Positions 1 through 6,376 of a DNA stretch of 7,826 nt are shown here, piece after piece (the first letter of the stretch is position 1; each line of letters starts with the position of its first letter). The stretch covers positions 1 through 7,826 of the forward strand of contig JBFGCM010000122.1 in the NCBI GenBank assembly GCA_041581135.1. The letters run 5' to 3'. The position numbers were made by a program, and so were the translations under genes. Origin of the DNA: JBFGCM01 sp041581135. GTDB lineage: Bacteria > Actinomycetota > Acidimicrobiia > Spongiisociales > UBA5794. The notes below the pieces were generated by a model, which saw only the letters and a list, made by a program, of their open reading frames with translations, was not told the DNA's origin and made no database searches.

Positions 1-140
1 ATTACGCCGAGCAGCAGCCCCATGCTGAAGTTGATTTCGTTGTAGTAAATCCCGTGCATGATTCCGGCGACGGCGGCGAGCGCGGCGCCGATCGCGAAGG
101 TGACGAGGACGACGAGGGTAAAGTTAATGCCCATGATTTT
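1..140 (-). pseudogene. livH: Internal fragment of a LivH-type branched-chain amino acid ABC transporter permease
   Basis: Read on the minus strand, positions 140 to 3 give 46 uninterrupted residues. They begin KIMGINFTLVV, continue through VTFAIGAALAAVAGIMHG and end IYYNEINFSMGLLLGV. This matches the LivH permease family, where an LMGIN motif is followed by a hydrophobic ALTF-IGAALAAVAG helix and then a YY..INF.MG loop before the GLKAFTAAVLGG segment. LivH is one of two membrane subunits of the high-affinity leucine/isoleucine/valine ABC importer. The N-terminal half is absent: reading upstream, the frame meets a TAG stop at 143-141, exactly where plus-strand YchF homology begins. The C-terminal part would continue past position 1, outside the window. 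With no upstream coding part it cannot be a normal gene here. The family match comes from remembered motifs and was not searched. Confidence 0.72.
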
Positions 141-147
141 CTACGTG
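133..147. other. Head-to-head junction between the livH and ychF fragments
   Basis: Minus-strand LivH homology runs up to about position 134-140 and is closed by a TAG at 143-141. Plus-strand YchF homology begins with the conserved VTHVEG at 145. The switch between two unrelated genes in opposite orientations, each missing its 5' part, therefore falls within about ten bases. No insertion sequence, target-site duplication or long inverted repeat is visible at the join. It may be a genomic inversion breakpoint or an artefact of assembly or whole-genome amplification. Confidence 0.65.
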
Positions 148-903
148 ACGCACGTGGAAGGGGCGATCGAACCCATCCGCGACATCGAGACGGTCAATCT
201 GGAGTTGGCGCTCGCCGACCTCCAGACCGCCGAGAAGCGCTTGGAACGCTTCAGCCGGGTGGCCAAGAGCGGCGACAAGGACGCCGCCTTCCATCGGGAC
301 GTGGCCGCCAAGATGGTCTCGGTGCTCGGAGAGGGGCGAGCGATCCGTTCCGCCGATTGGAGCGCGGGGGAGTGGGAATCGGTGCGGGACGCCCATCTCC
401 TCACCGCCAAGCCCGAGCTGTACGTCTGCAACGTCGACGAGGACGGCCTCACCGGCAATCCTCGCGTCGAAGCGGTGCGCTCCTTCGCCCAGGCCGAGGG
501 TTCCGGGATCGTCGTCATCTGCGCCCAGGTGGAGCAGGATATCGCCGAGCTCGAGCCGTCGGACCAGGCCGAGTTCCTGGCAGATCTCGGGCTCGAAGAG
601 CCGGGTCTGGCGGTGCTCGCCCGGGAGACCTACCGACTGCTGGGACTGATCACCTTCTTCACGGTCGGGCCGGTAGCGATTCGCGCCTGGACCGTGCGTG
701 CCGGCACGAAGGCGGCGGCCGCCGCCGGTGTCATCCACACTGACTTCGAGCGGGGCTTCATCCGGGCCGAGGTCTATCGCATCCCCGACCTGCTCCGCCA
801 CGGCAGCGAGGTCGCCCTCCGTGCCGCCGGTCTGATCCGGGTCGAGGGCAGGGACTACGTCGTCCACGATGGCGACGTGATCTTCTTCCGCTTCAACGTG
901 TAG
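133..903 (+). CDS. ychF: 5'-truncated YchF (Obg-like ATPase), C-terminal ~70% with TGS domain
   Basis: The protein ends with an unmistakable YchF C-terminus: FFTVG, then RAWTVRAGTKA, GVIHTDFERGFIRAEV, RDYVVHDGDVIFFRFNV (TGS domain, about 655-900). Further upstream are DIETVNLELALADL, the family's lysine-rich GDKDA stretch, and NVDE at 430-441. NVDE is the NxxE nucleotide-specificity motif that makes YchF prefer ATP to GTP. YchF is a ribosome-associated P-loop ATPase of about 360 residues. This copy gives only 257 from ATG 133. Homology starts at VTHVEG (about 145), so roughly the first 95 residues are missing, including the P-loop GxxxxGKS and the G2 and G3 motifs. The frame is open back to 49, but that stretch is antisense to the livH fragment and has no ribosome binding site, so an ATG at 58 is not credible. 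The start at 133 is nominal. The gene is probably broken in the genome or by the assembly. Confidence 0.85.
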   Translation: MIFYVTHVEGAIEPIRDIETVNLELALADLQTAEKRLERFSRVAKSGDKDAAFHRDVAAKMVSVLGEGRAIRSADWSAGEWESVRDAHLLTAKPELYVCNVDEDGLTGNPRVEAVRSFAQAEGSGIVVICAQVEQDIAELEPSDQAEFLADLGLEEPGLAVLARETYRLLGLITFFTVGPVAIRAWTVRAGTKAAAAAGVIHTDFERGFIRAEVYRIPDLLRHGSEVALRAAGLIRVEGRDYVVHDGDVIFFRFNV

Positions 904-961
904 AAGACCTGTCCGTCCTGGGCCGGTGCCGGGCACATAGAGTCTGAGGGAGGGGCACGGT

Positions 962-1519
962 ATGACTCGCAATGAAGCGTGGTTCAACCGCTTCTATGAG
1001 CAGCACTACCGGCAGGTTCTGGCGTATTGCGTGCGTCGGGCGGCCCGGGCGGACGCAGACGACGCCCTGTCGGAGGTGTTCGCGGTGGCGTGGCGACGTC
1101 GTGAGGACATACCGGACGGCGAACGCGCACTGCCGTGGCTGTATGGAGTAGCGCGTCGTGTCCTGTCCCACCAGCGGCGGAGCGCACAGCGGTTCCAACG
1201 ACTCACTCAGCGGGTCGCGGCGCTTCACGACCCGCCACCTTCGAGCCCGGACACAGTAGTGGTGCAGCGCCAGGAGTACGCCCGGGTGCGGGAGGCGGTG
1301 GACCGGCTCCGCCCCGCCGATCGCGACGTGTTGCTCCTCGCCGCGTGGGAAGGCCTTTCGCACCGCCTGATCGCCGAGGTGTTGGGCTGCTCCCAGGCGG
1401 CAGTGAACAAGCGACTTTCGCGAGCCAAGCAGCGACTGGCGAAAGAGTACGAAACCCACACCCGACTCAGTACGCATCGTCCCCCGGCAAGCGCAGCAGG
1501 AGGAGGTGGAAGCCGATGA
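962..1519 (+). CDS. ECF-type RNA polymerase sigma factor
   Basis: The product is 185 residues, the usual size for an extracytoplasmic-function sigma factor, with only regions 2 and 4. Region 2 spans about 8-75: FNRFYEQHYRQVLAY, then the core-binding DADDALSEVFAVAWRR at 31-46 (equivalent of the DAEDLVQEVF signature), then the WLYGVARRVLSHQRR segment at 59-73 that contacts the -10 element. Region 4 spans about 109-159, with the helix-turn-helix LSHRLIAEVLGCSQAAVNKRLSRAK that reads the -35 element. A non-conserved tail of about 25 residues, rich in Pro, Ala and Gly, follows. GGGAGGGG at 948-955 lies suitably upstream of the ATG. The stop overlaps the next start (ATGA, 1516-1519), so the two proteins are probably made in step, as is usual for sigma/anti-sigma pairs. 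No GGAAC-type ECF autoregulatory -35 box was found in the 58-base gap upstream. The ECF subgroup and inducing signal are unknown. Confidence 0.93.
   Translation: MTRNEAWFNRFYEQHYRQVLAYCVRRAARADADDALSEVFAVAWRRREDIPDGERALPWLYGVARRVLSHQRRSAQRFQRLTQRVAALHDPPPSSPDTVVVQRQEYARVREAVDRLRPADRDVLLLAAWEGLSHRLIAEVLGCSQAAVNKRLSRAKQRLAKEYETHTRLSTHRPPASAAGGGGSR
1501..1506 (+). promoter_or_regulatory. Consensus ribosome binding site fixing the start of the membrane partner gene
   Basis: AGGAGG lies inside the 3' end of the sigma factor gene, nine bases before ATG 1516. It selects 1516 as the start over the many upstream in-frame codons, which only shadow the sigma factor. Such a strong site inside the preceding gene supports efficient coupled translation. 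Confidence 0.8.
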
Positions 1520-2427
1520 GCACGTCCGAGCGGGTCTATGCGTTGCTGGTCGAGGCCAATCCGGTCCCTGACCCCGACCACCTGGTCGCCGAACGCGTGG
1601 ACCTCGAGAACGGCCTCCACGTTGTCCGATCGAGGAGACAACCCATGCAAACCAGGCAACCCGTTCGCACGATTCCCCCGCAGCCGCCGCAGCGGCGCTT
1701 CCTCATCCCGGCTCTGCTCGCCGCAGTCGTGGCGATCGTTGCGGTTGCGGCAAGCGCCTTGCTGTTCGCCGGTGACGGCGGGGAGACGACTCCGGTCGTC
1801 ACGCAGCACCCGGCAACCACTCTCTCGACGCCGGCAACTTCCGCGCCGCCGGAGCCGGTACCCGACCCTGAGGCCGCAGCGCAAGCCCGCGCCGAGACTG
1901 CAGTCACCAAAGCCGAGGCCGTCTTCGCGGCTCTCAACGATGGGGACCTCGAAGGCATCGAAGCGCTCACGTCGCCCAATCAGCCGATCGCGCCGCCGGA
2001 CCTCGCGTTGTGGGAATACCACGTGGTCTTCGTCGCTCGTTACCCCCAGGAGGTGCAGAGCTGCGAAGCGACCAGCGCCAACGAGGACTTCGTTCGGGTC
2101 GATTGCATCATCGTGAACCACGATCCGGTGTTCGTGGCCGACGGCGTCAGCGAGCTCGTGTTCCCCTGGTGGGTGTACGACGACGGCACCATGGTGTGGC
2201 GTCCCTACGAAGGTGCCGAGATCGGCGACGCAGTCCGCGCTTACCGCGACTACTTGCTGGCACAGGCTCCCGACGCCTATGCGGAGGCGTGCAACCCTGG
2301 CGCCTACGAATTCGGAACGGTGATCTCCAACGGCGGTATGTCCCTCACCGGCGAGTGCGCGGAGTTGGCGCTGTCGCTTGCAGAAGACATCGCCGCCTGG
2401 GTCGAAGACGGGAGGCCCGACCTCTGA
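1516..2427 (+). CDS. Single-pass membrane protein, probable anti-sigma partner of the ECF factor
   Basis: The product is 303 residues and starts MSTSERVYALLVEANPVPDP. Residues 1-60 form a soluble, probably cytoplasmic, segment. Residues 62-85 are a clear transmembrane helix (FLIPALLAAVVAIVAVAASA). About 86-120 is a Pro/Thr/Ser-rich linker. About 122-303 is a probably extracytoplasmic domain that opens with a helical AVTKAEAVFAALNDGDLEGIEAL stretch, reminiscent of SnoaL/NTF2-like folds. That domain has four cysteines (183, 197, 259, 281), which could form two disulphides outside the cell. The layout (cytoplasmic head, one helix, linker, outer sensor) and the 4-base overlap with the sigma gene suggest an anti-sigma factor. 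However, the N-terminal segment has no cysteine and no HxxxCxxC zinc motif. It could instead be a co-regulated effector or lipid/cell-wall sensor. Gene, start and topology are secure; the role is inferred from context. Confidence 0.82.
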   Translation: MSTSERVYALLVEANPVPDPDHLVAERVDLENGLHVVRSRRQPMQTRQPVRTIPPQPPQRRFLIPALLAAVVAIVAVAASALLFAGDGGETTPVVTQHPATTLSTPATSAPPEPVPDPEAAAQARAETAVTKAEAVFAALNDGDLEGIEALTSPNQPIAPPDLALWEYHVVFVARYPQEVQSCEATSANEDFVRVDCIIVNHDPVFVADGVSELVFPWWVYDDGTMVWRPYEGAEIGDAVRAYRDYLLAQAPDAYAEACNPGAYEFGTVISNGGMSLTGECAELALSLAEDIAAWVEDGRPDL

Positions 2428-2540
2428 GGCCGACTCGAACGCGTTGAGCTCCAGGCCGCCGTTGTGGCACCCCACGACGTGAAACTTCGTACGTCCTCGG
2501 ATTCGATGTGCCGGGAGTCCGACGTCTCCGCCAGCACGCC

Positions 2541-3185
2541 TCAGTCGAAGTGCGTCGGCCGCTCGGTGTCGACGTGGTAGGCGAACACGTGGGCAAGCTG
2601 GCTCGTCGTCACCCGCGCGATCGACAGCTCCGGCAGCTCGTCTTCGGCGAAGAACTCGACTGCGTCGGTCTCCATGGACGTGCGGGCTTCGCCACCGACG
2701 ATGCGACATGCGAACACCAGCTTGTAGACGTGGTCGGGCGATGGGCTGTGGGGATGCTTGGACCGATCGAAAGCGGCGATGAGCTTCACCGCCTCGGTGT
2801 GGAAGCCTGACTCCTCGAACACCTCCCGCACCACTGCTTCACTCGGGCTCTCGTACAGATCGGCCCAGCCGCCCGGCAAGGTCCACTTGCCGTCGGAGCG
2901 CTCTCGCACCATCAACAGCCGGCCGTCGTCGAATATCGCGGCCTGCACCGCCACTTTGGGCGTCGACGGTCCGATGTCAGACGCGAACAGGTCGGCGACG
3001 ATCTCCGGGTTGGTGTTGGATCCCTCTGCCGCGATCTCGACGGCGATCTGCCGGATCTCGGCGTACCGCAACTCGTCGTACATGTCATCGGTGTAGGCCA
3101 GGCCCATTTGGGCCAGGGACTGCAGTCGTTTGGCCCACTCCAGCCACGGCGGTTCGACCGGATCGCTGACGGGATGGCTGCTCAC
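2541..3185 (-). CDS. Nudix hydrolase with Nudix_N-type N-terminal domain
   Basis: The 214-residue product has two parts. Residues 12-60 (PPWLEWAKRLQSLAQMGL... then YDELRYAEIRQIA) match the N-terminal domain found in YjhB-like hydrolases of nucleoside diphosphates linked to another moiety. Residues about 76-200 form the Nudix fold. The Nudix box at 106-128 is complete in the pattern G-x5-E-x7-REVFEESGF, including the metal-binding REVxEE glutamates, so the enzyme should be active. Likely substrates are ADP-ribose or similar X-linked nucleoside diphosphates, but the sequence does not settle this. I chose GTG 3185 because it overlaps the TetR stop (GTGA, 3185-3182) and lies just before the conserved PPWLEW. 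The longer reading from 3251 would run into the TetR coding region with a low-complexity Arg/Gly leader. The gene is translationally coupled to the upstream repressor gene and converges with the membrane-protein gene at 1516-2427. Confidence 0.9.
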   Translation of the reverse strand: MSSHPVSDPVEPPWLEWAKRLQSLAQMGLAYTDDMYDELRYAEIRQIAVEIAAEGSNTNPEIVADLFASDIGPSTPKVAVQAAIFDDGRLLMVRERSDGKWTLPGGWADLYESPSEAVVREVFEESGFHTEAVKLIAAFDRSKHPHSPSPDHVYKLVFACRIVGGEARTSMETDAVEFFAEDELPELSIARVTTSQLAHVFAYHVDTERPTHFD

Positions 3186-3736
3186 GCCACCGGCTCCATC
3201 CACAACCGCTCTGCGTGGCCGGCGAAGTCGAAGCCCGGCTCCACCAGCCACATGAACGCAAGCCCGTTGAGCGTGGCGAGGAGCACTTCTGCCTGCAGCT
3301 CGGCCTCTTCCTCGGGAAGCTCGGGGTGCTGCCGAGCAATGGCCTCCGTGAACCGGGCGAGGCGCCGGAAGTGGTGGTGGGTGGCGCGCTCGCCCAACTC
3401 GCCGTCGCCGAGACCTCCTGAGATCGCGATTCGCAGGTAGACCCGTGCCAGCTCGCTTTGCTCGGTGATGAACCTGGTGTACGCCTCGATGAGGTCACGC
3501 ACCGTGTCCGGCTCGCCGCTCGGGTGGGGATCGACCGCGTTGATGGCGTCCCGCACCACCGAGAGGATGGCCTGTTCCTTCGAGTCGAAGAGGTTGTAGA
3601 AGCTGCCGGGCTGGATGCCGGCGCGGTCACAGATCGACTTGATGGTGACGCCTTCGACGCCACCGCCGACCAGCAGGTCGCGGGTCGCCTCCAAGATCTT
3701 CTCTTGTGTCTTCAGGCCCGCTTGATATCGCGCCAC
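3182..3736 (-). CDS. TetR-family transcriptional regulator
   Basis: The product is 184 residues, typical for TetR repressors. The DNA-binding domain occupies about 8-58: TQEKILEATRDLLVGGGVEG, then a helix-turn-helix VTIKSICDRAGIQPGSFYN ending in the signature LFDSKEQAI. The remainder is the variable ligand-binding and dimerisation domain, so the ligand cannot be read from sequence. I chose the GTG start at 3736 because AGGAG lies seven bases upstream, and the residues before it in the longer frame (from 3784) look like non-coding Arg/Gly-rich sequence. The gene is divergent from the acyl-CoA dehydrogenase gene, with a 157-base gap containing a palindrome, which suggests it represses that gene and perhaps itself. 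Given that neighbour, an acyl-CoA or fatty acid ligand is a reasonable guess and no more. Confidence 0.92.
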   Translation of the reverse strand: MARYQAGLKTQEKILEATRDLLVGGGVEGVTIKSICDRAGIQPGSFYNLFDSKEQAILSVVRDAINAVDPHPSGEPDTVRDLIEAYTRFITEQSELARVYLRIAISGGLGDGELGERATHHHFRRLARFTEAIARQHPELPEEEAELQAEVLLATLNGLAFMWLVEPGFDFAGHAERLWMEPVA

Positions 3737-3743
3737 GTGTGGA

Positions 3744-3748
3744 CTCCT
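3744..3748 (-). promoter_or_regulatory. Ribosome binding site deciding the TetR start
   Basis: The minus strand reads AGGAG here, seven bases before GTG 3736. No comparable site precedes the ATG at 3784, so this supports the shorter 184-residue repressor. Confidence 0.7.
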
Positions 3749-3837
3749 GCCGCCGCGGCGCCCCACGGTAGCGAACCGGATCACCGGCGCCGCGATGCGT
3801 GGCGGTCGTCAATATGGAATACTCGCTCAAATTTATC

Positions 3838-3857
3838 GTTACACTCAAAGAGTGAAC
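3838..3857. promoter_or_regulatory. Candidate TetR operator: palindrome CACTC-AAA-GAGTG
   Basis: A perfect 5-base inverted repeat with a 3-base centre lies at 3842-3854. It is flanked by GTT on the left and AAC on the right, which are also complementary if one A is allowed as a shift. It sits in an AT-richer island (about 3811-3857) of the gap between the divergent TetR and acyl-CoA dehydrogenase genes. The core CTCAAA also occurs at 3826-3831, 18 bases upstream of its copy at 3844-3849. A TACACT hexamer at 3840-3845 could serve as a weak -10 element for the dehydrogenase, so a bound repressor would block it. The -35 match is poor. The palindrome is seen directly; its role as an operator is inferred. 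Confidence 0.5.
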
Positions 3858-3893
3858 GTGTCGATGTAGCCAAGAGGAGATCAGGGGCCGGAT

Positions 3894-5696
3894 ATGTCGC
3901 ACTACAAGAGCAATCTCAGAGACATCGAGTTCAACCTGTTCGAGGCGTACCGGATCCAGGAGTACCTCGGCCACGAACCCTTCGGACACATGGATCAAGC
4001 GACGTCGTCCGATGCGCTCCGCGAAGTCGAGCGGCTGGCACGCGAGGAGTTCGCTGCCAGCTTCGTGTCGGCCGACCGCACCCCGCTCGAACTCGTAGAC
4101 GGAGAGGTGGTGCTGCCCGAGGACTTCAAGGCCTCTCTCCGTGCCTACTACGACGGCCACTGGGACATGCTCGCCGTGCCCGAGCAGCTCGGTGGCTTCG
4201 GGGCACCCCAGAGCGTGCGTTGGGCGACGCAGGAGATGCTCGTCGGTGCCAATCCCTCGGCCTATTTCTACGTGTCGGGGGGCCTGATGGCCGTGGTTCT
4301 CGGCATGACCGGCACGCCAGAGCAAGTGGAGCGCTTCGCCATCCCCATGATCGAGAAGAAGTGGGGCGGCACCATGGTGCTCACCGAGCCCGATGCCGGA
4401 TCCGATGTGGGCGCCGGCACCACCAAGGCCGTTCACCTCGAGGGCGACACCTACCACCTCGAAGGCGTCAAGCGATTCATCACCTCCGGTGAGCATGACT
4501 TCGCCGACAACATCGTCCACTTGGTTCTGGCTCGCCGCGAGGGTGGCGAACCCGGCACCAAGGGCCTCTCGATGTTCATCGTTCCCAAGTATCTGGTCAA
4601 CGAGGACGGGTCGCTGGGAGAGCGCAACGGTGTCTTCGCCACCAAGCTCGAGAAGAAGATGGGCATCAAGGCCTCCACCACGTGCGAACTCACCTTCGGA
4701 TTGGACCGCCCGTGTGTCGGCTACCTCGTCGGCGGCAAGCACCGTGGCATCAAGCAGATGTTCAGGGTCATCGAGGACGCCCGCATGCTGATCGGGACCA
4801 AGTCGATGAGCACGCTGTCCACCGGCTATTTGAACGCGCTGGAGTACGCCAAGGAGCGCGTCCAATCCGCTGATCTCACCGAGATGCGGGACAAGACCGC
4901 ACCCCGGGTGCCCATCATCAGCCACCCCGATGTACGGCGCATGCTCATGAACCAGAAGTCGCATGCCGAGGGCATGCGGGCACTCGTGTACTACACCACG
5001 TGGGTGATGGATCAGGCACAGCTGAATCCGGACGACGAATATTGGGACAAGCTTCGCCACCTGCTGTTGCCACTCGTGAAGGGGTACTCGTCGGAGCGGG
5101 CATATGACCTTCTGGCCGAATCGCTCCAGGTGTTCGGAGGGACCGGATTCACCATGGACACCCCCATCGAGCAGTACATCCGGGACGCCAAGATCGACAC
5201 CGTGTACGAGGGGACCACCGGTATCCAGGGTCTCGACCTGTTCTTCCGCAAGATCGTCCGTGACCAAGGTCAGACGCTGACCCGGTTGGCGGAGGACATC
5301 CGGGAGCTGGTCAAGGGCGGACTCGACGACTTCGCCCCCGAACGCGAGCTCCTCGGGGAGGCGCTCGACAACGTGCAGGGACAGCTCGGGGTGATGGTCG
5401 CCCACCTCACCGCCTCGGTGCAGGATCCCCCCCAGATCTACAAGACAGGCTTCCACACCACCGCGCTGCTGGAAGGCCTGGCCGAGCTGGTGATCGGCTG
5501 GCTGCTGCTGCGGCACGCCGAGGTGGCGACGGCGGCGATGGAAGAGGCCGACGGTCCCGACCGGGACTTCTATGCCGGCAAGATCGCGTCCGCCCGGTAC
5601 TTCGCCCGCACGGTGCTGCCCAAGGCTCGGCTCCGCCGCGAGCTCGCCGAGAGCGAGGACGCAGCCCTCATGGATCTGGCGGTCGACGCGTTCTAG
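3894..5696 (+). CDS. Acyl-CoA dehydrogenase, FadE5-like
   Basis: The enzyme is 600 residues long and belongs to the large acyl-CoA dehydrogenase subgroup, rather than the ~380-residue classical type. It should catalyse FAD-dependent alpha,beta-desaturation of acyl-CoA, the first step of beta-oxidation. The N-terminus MSHYKSNLRDIEFNLFEAY and many internal blocks (MVLTEPDAGSD, GVKRFITSG, LSTGYLNALEYAK, TAPRVPIISHPDVRR, IEQYIRDAKID) closely follow mycobacterial FadE5. The FAD/substrate-binding LTEPDAGSD lies at 163-171. The catalytic base is expected to be Glu439 in YEGTTGIQ (codon 5208-5210). A C-terminal extension domain follows (about 470-595), as usual in this subgroup. AGGGG at 3883-3887 precedes the ATG, with a stronger GAGGAG slightly farther upstream. 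The chain length preferred is not readable. Control by the divergent TetR protein is likely. Confidence 0.95.
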   Translation: MSHYKSNLRDIEFNLFEAYRIQEYLGHEPFGHMDQATSSDALREVERLAREEFAASFVSADRTPLELVDGEVVLPEDFKASLRAYYDGHWDMLAVPEQLGGFGAPQSVRWATQEMLVGANPSAYFYVSGGLMAVVLGMTGTPEQVERFAIPMIEKKWGGTMVLTEPDAGSDVGAGTTKAVHLEGDTYHLEGVKRFITSGEHDFADNIVHLVLARREGGEPGTKGLSMFIVPKYLVNEDGSLGERNGVFATKLEKKMGIKASTTCELTFGLDRPCVGYLVGGKHRGIKQMFRVIEDARMLIGTKSMSTLSTGYLNALEYAKERVQSADLTEMRDKTAPRVPIISHPDVRRMLMNQKSHAEGMRALVYYTTWVMDQAQLNPDDEYWDKLRHLLLPLVKGYSSERAYDLLAESLQVFGGTGFTMDTPIEQYIRDAKIDTVYEGTTGIQGLDLFFRKIVRDQGQTLTRLAEDIRELVKGGLDDFAPERELLGEALDNVQGQLGVMVAHLTASVQDPPQIYKTGFHTTALLEGLAELVIGWLLLRHAEVATAAMEEADGPDRDFYAGKIASARYFARTVLPKARLRRELAESEDAALMDLAVDAF

Positions 5697-5739
5697 TTTG
5701 GCTCAACGCCGCAAGGATACGAGCCGATACAAGGGGAGC

Positions 5740-6243
5740 ATGGGTGGTCTGCGCGCACTCCAAACGGTCTTCTTCGCGACGTCGGCGACGGCGATCTGGC
5801 TGACGATCACCGCCGCCAACTCCGATCGTGCCCCGGTCGGGCCTGCCTGGCTGGCGGCGCTCCTGGTGGGCGGCATCGGCATCGCCACCTCGTTCACCGT
5901 GCGATGGTGGCGGATCCGTCCCATTCCGATCGGAGCGATCTGGGACTACGCAGAGACCGTCGGGCTACGCATGTTCGTGGCGCTGCTGCCTGCCGCCGCC
6001 GGTTTCCTCGGCGGCATCGGCTCCGCCTCGTCGACCGTGGCACTGCTCGGCGCCGGCTTCGCCGCGTTCGGCCTGTGGTCGGCGGTGCCATCGGCCGTCG
6101 ACTACGCCAGGCACCAGGCGCTGTGGGTGGAGTTCGGGGAGATGCCCCACGACCACGTGTGGGGAACCGCCGATCCAGACGCCATTCCGCCGTGGGAGGA
6201 CCCCGACGGCGGCCACGGCCACGAGCTGTTCCACGCCCACTGA
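5740..6243 (+). CDS. Small four-helix membrane protein with histidine-rich tail, unknown function
   Basis: I do not recognise this family. From ATG 5740 the product is 167 residues with four hydrophobic segments, at about 7-27, 36-56, 74-94 and 99-119. A soluble C-terminal tail of about 45 residues begins DYARHQALWVEFGEMPHDH, contains PPWEDPD and ends in a histidine-rich GGHGHELFHAH. AAGGGGAG lies almost against the ATG, which is closer than usual. An in-frame TTG at 5698, just after the dehydrogenase stop, would add 14 basic residues (AQRRKDTSRYKGS), so the true start is uncertain. The gap to the dehydrogenase gene is only 43 bases with no terminator visible, so co-transcription is likely. 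A perfect hairpin follows the stop directly. The histidine tail might bind metal, but nothing else supports that. Confidence 0.72.
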   Translation: MGGLRALQTVFFATSATAIWLTITAANSDRAPVGPAWLAALLVGGIGIATSFTVRWWRIRPIPIGAIWDYAETVGLRMFVALLPAAAGFLGGIGSASSTVALLGAGFAAFGLWSAVPSAVDYARHQALWVEFGEMPHDHVWGTADPDAIPPWEDPDGGHGHELFHAH

Positions 6244-6251
6244 GTTGCTTT

Positions 6252-6269
6252 GTGGCCGGCTCCGGCCAC
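6252..6269 (+). terminator. Perfect GC-rich hairpin just after the membrane-protein gene
   Basis: GTGGCCGG and CCGGCCAC form a perfect 8-base stem around CT, which folds as seven pairs with a 4-base loop if the tight closing pair opens. It starts nine bases after the TGA at 6241-6243. There is no T-run after it, as is common for high-GC actinobacterial terminators, so it may stop or stabilise the dehydrogenase/membrane-protein transcript. Confidence 0.55.
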
Positions 6270-6342
6270 GTGGTGCGCTGTCCTCGCGTTACGTCCGGCC
6301 CGGCCACCTTGCTGCCGCTCTGTAGGAACGCTCTTCGCAGGC

Positions 6343-6363
6343 GACGGCTGTGCCGCAGCCGTC
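6343..6363. terminator. Perfect 8-base-pair hairpin in the convergent intergenic region
   Basis: GACGGCTG at 6343-6350 pairs exactly with CAGCCGTC at 6356-6363 around a 5-base loop, TGCCG. TTGACTT follows on the plus strand. It lies between two convergent genes and could terminate transcription from the left. The sequence is unrelated to the other hairpins nearby. Confidence 0.45.
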
Positions 6364-6376
6364 TTGACTTCGCCCG

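Noticed and set aside
58..132. N-terminal extension of YchF from ATG 58
   Set aside because: This stretch is the exact antisense of the LivH coding fragment and bears no resemblance to the YchF N-terminus.
904..961. ECF-type autoregulatory promoter upstream of the sigma gene
   Set aside because: No GGAAC-like -35 with a suitably spaced -10 was found. The GTGCC/GGCAC dyad there has almost no loop.
2428..2540. AACGCGTT palindrome (2438-2447 region) as a terminator between convergent genes
   Set aside because: It has no room for a loop, and extending the stem needs a bulged base. No other supportable signal was found in this gap.
1225..2709. Minus-strand open frame of 494 codons over the ECF/membrane-protein genes
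   Set aside because: It spans the end of the sigma gene, the whole partner gene, a gap and part of the Nudix gene, and its translation is low-complexity Arg-rich sequence.
3627..5516. Long minus-strand open frame (629 codons) across the acyl-CoA dehydrogenase gene
   Set aside because: It is antisense to a clear FadE5-like gene. Its product is rich in His, Gly, Leu and Val with no domain, as expected for the reverse frame of a high-GC gene.
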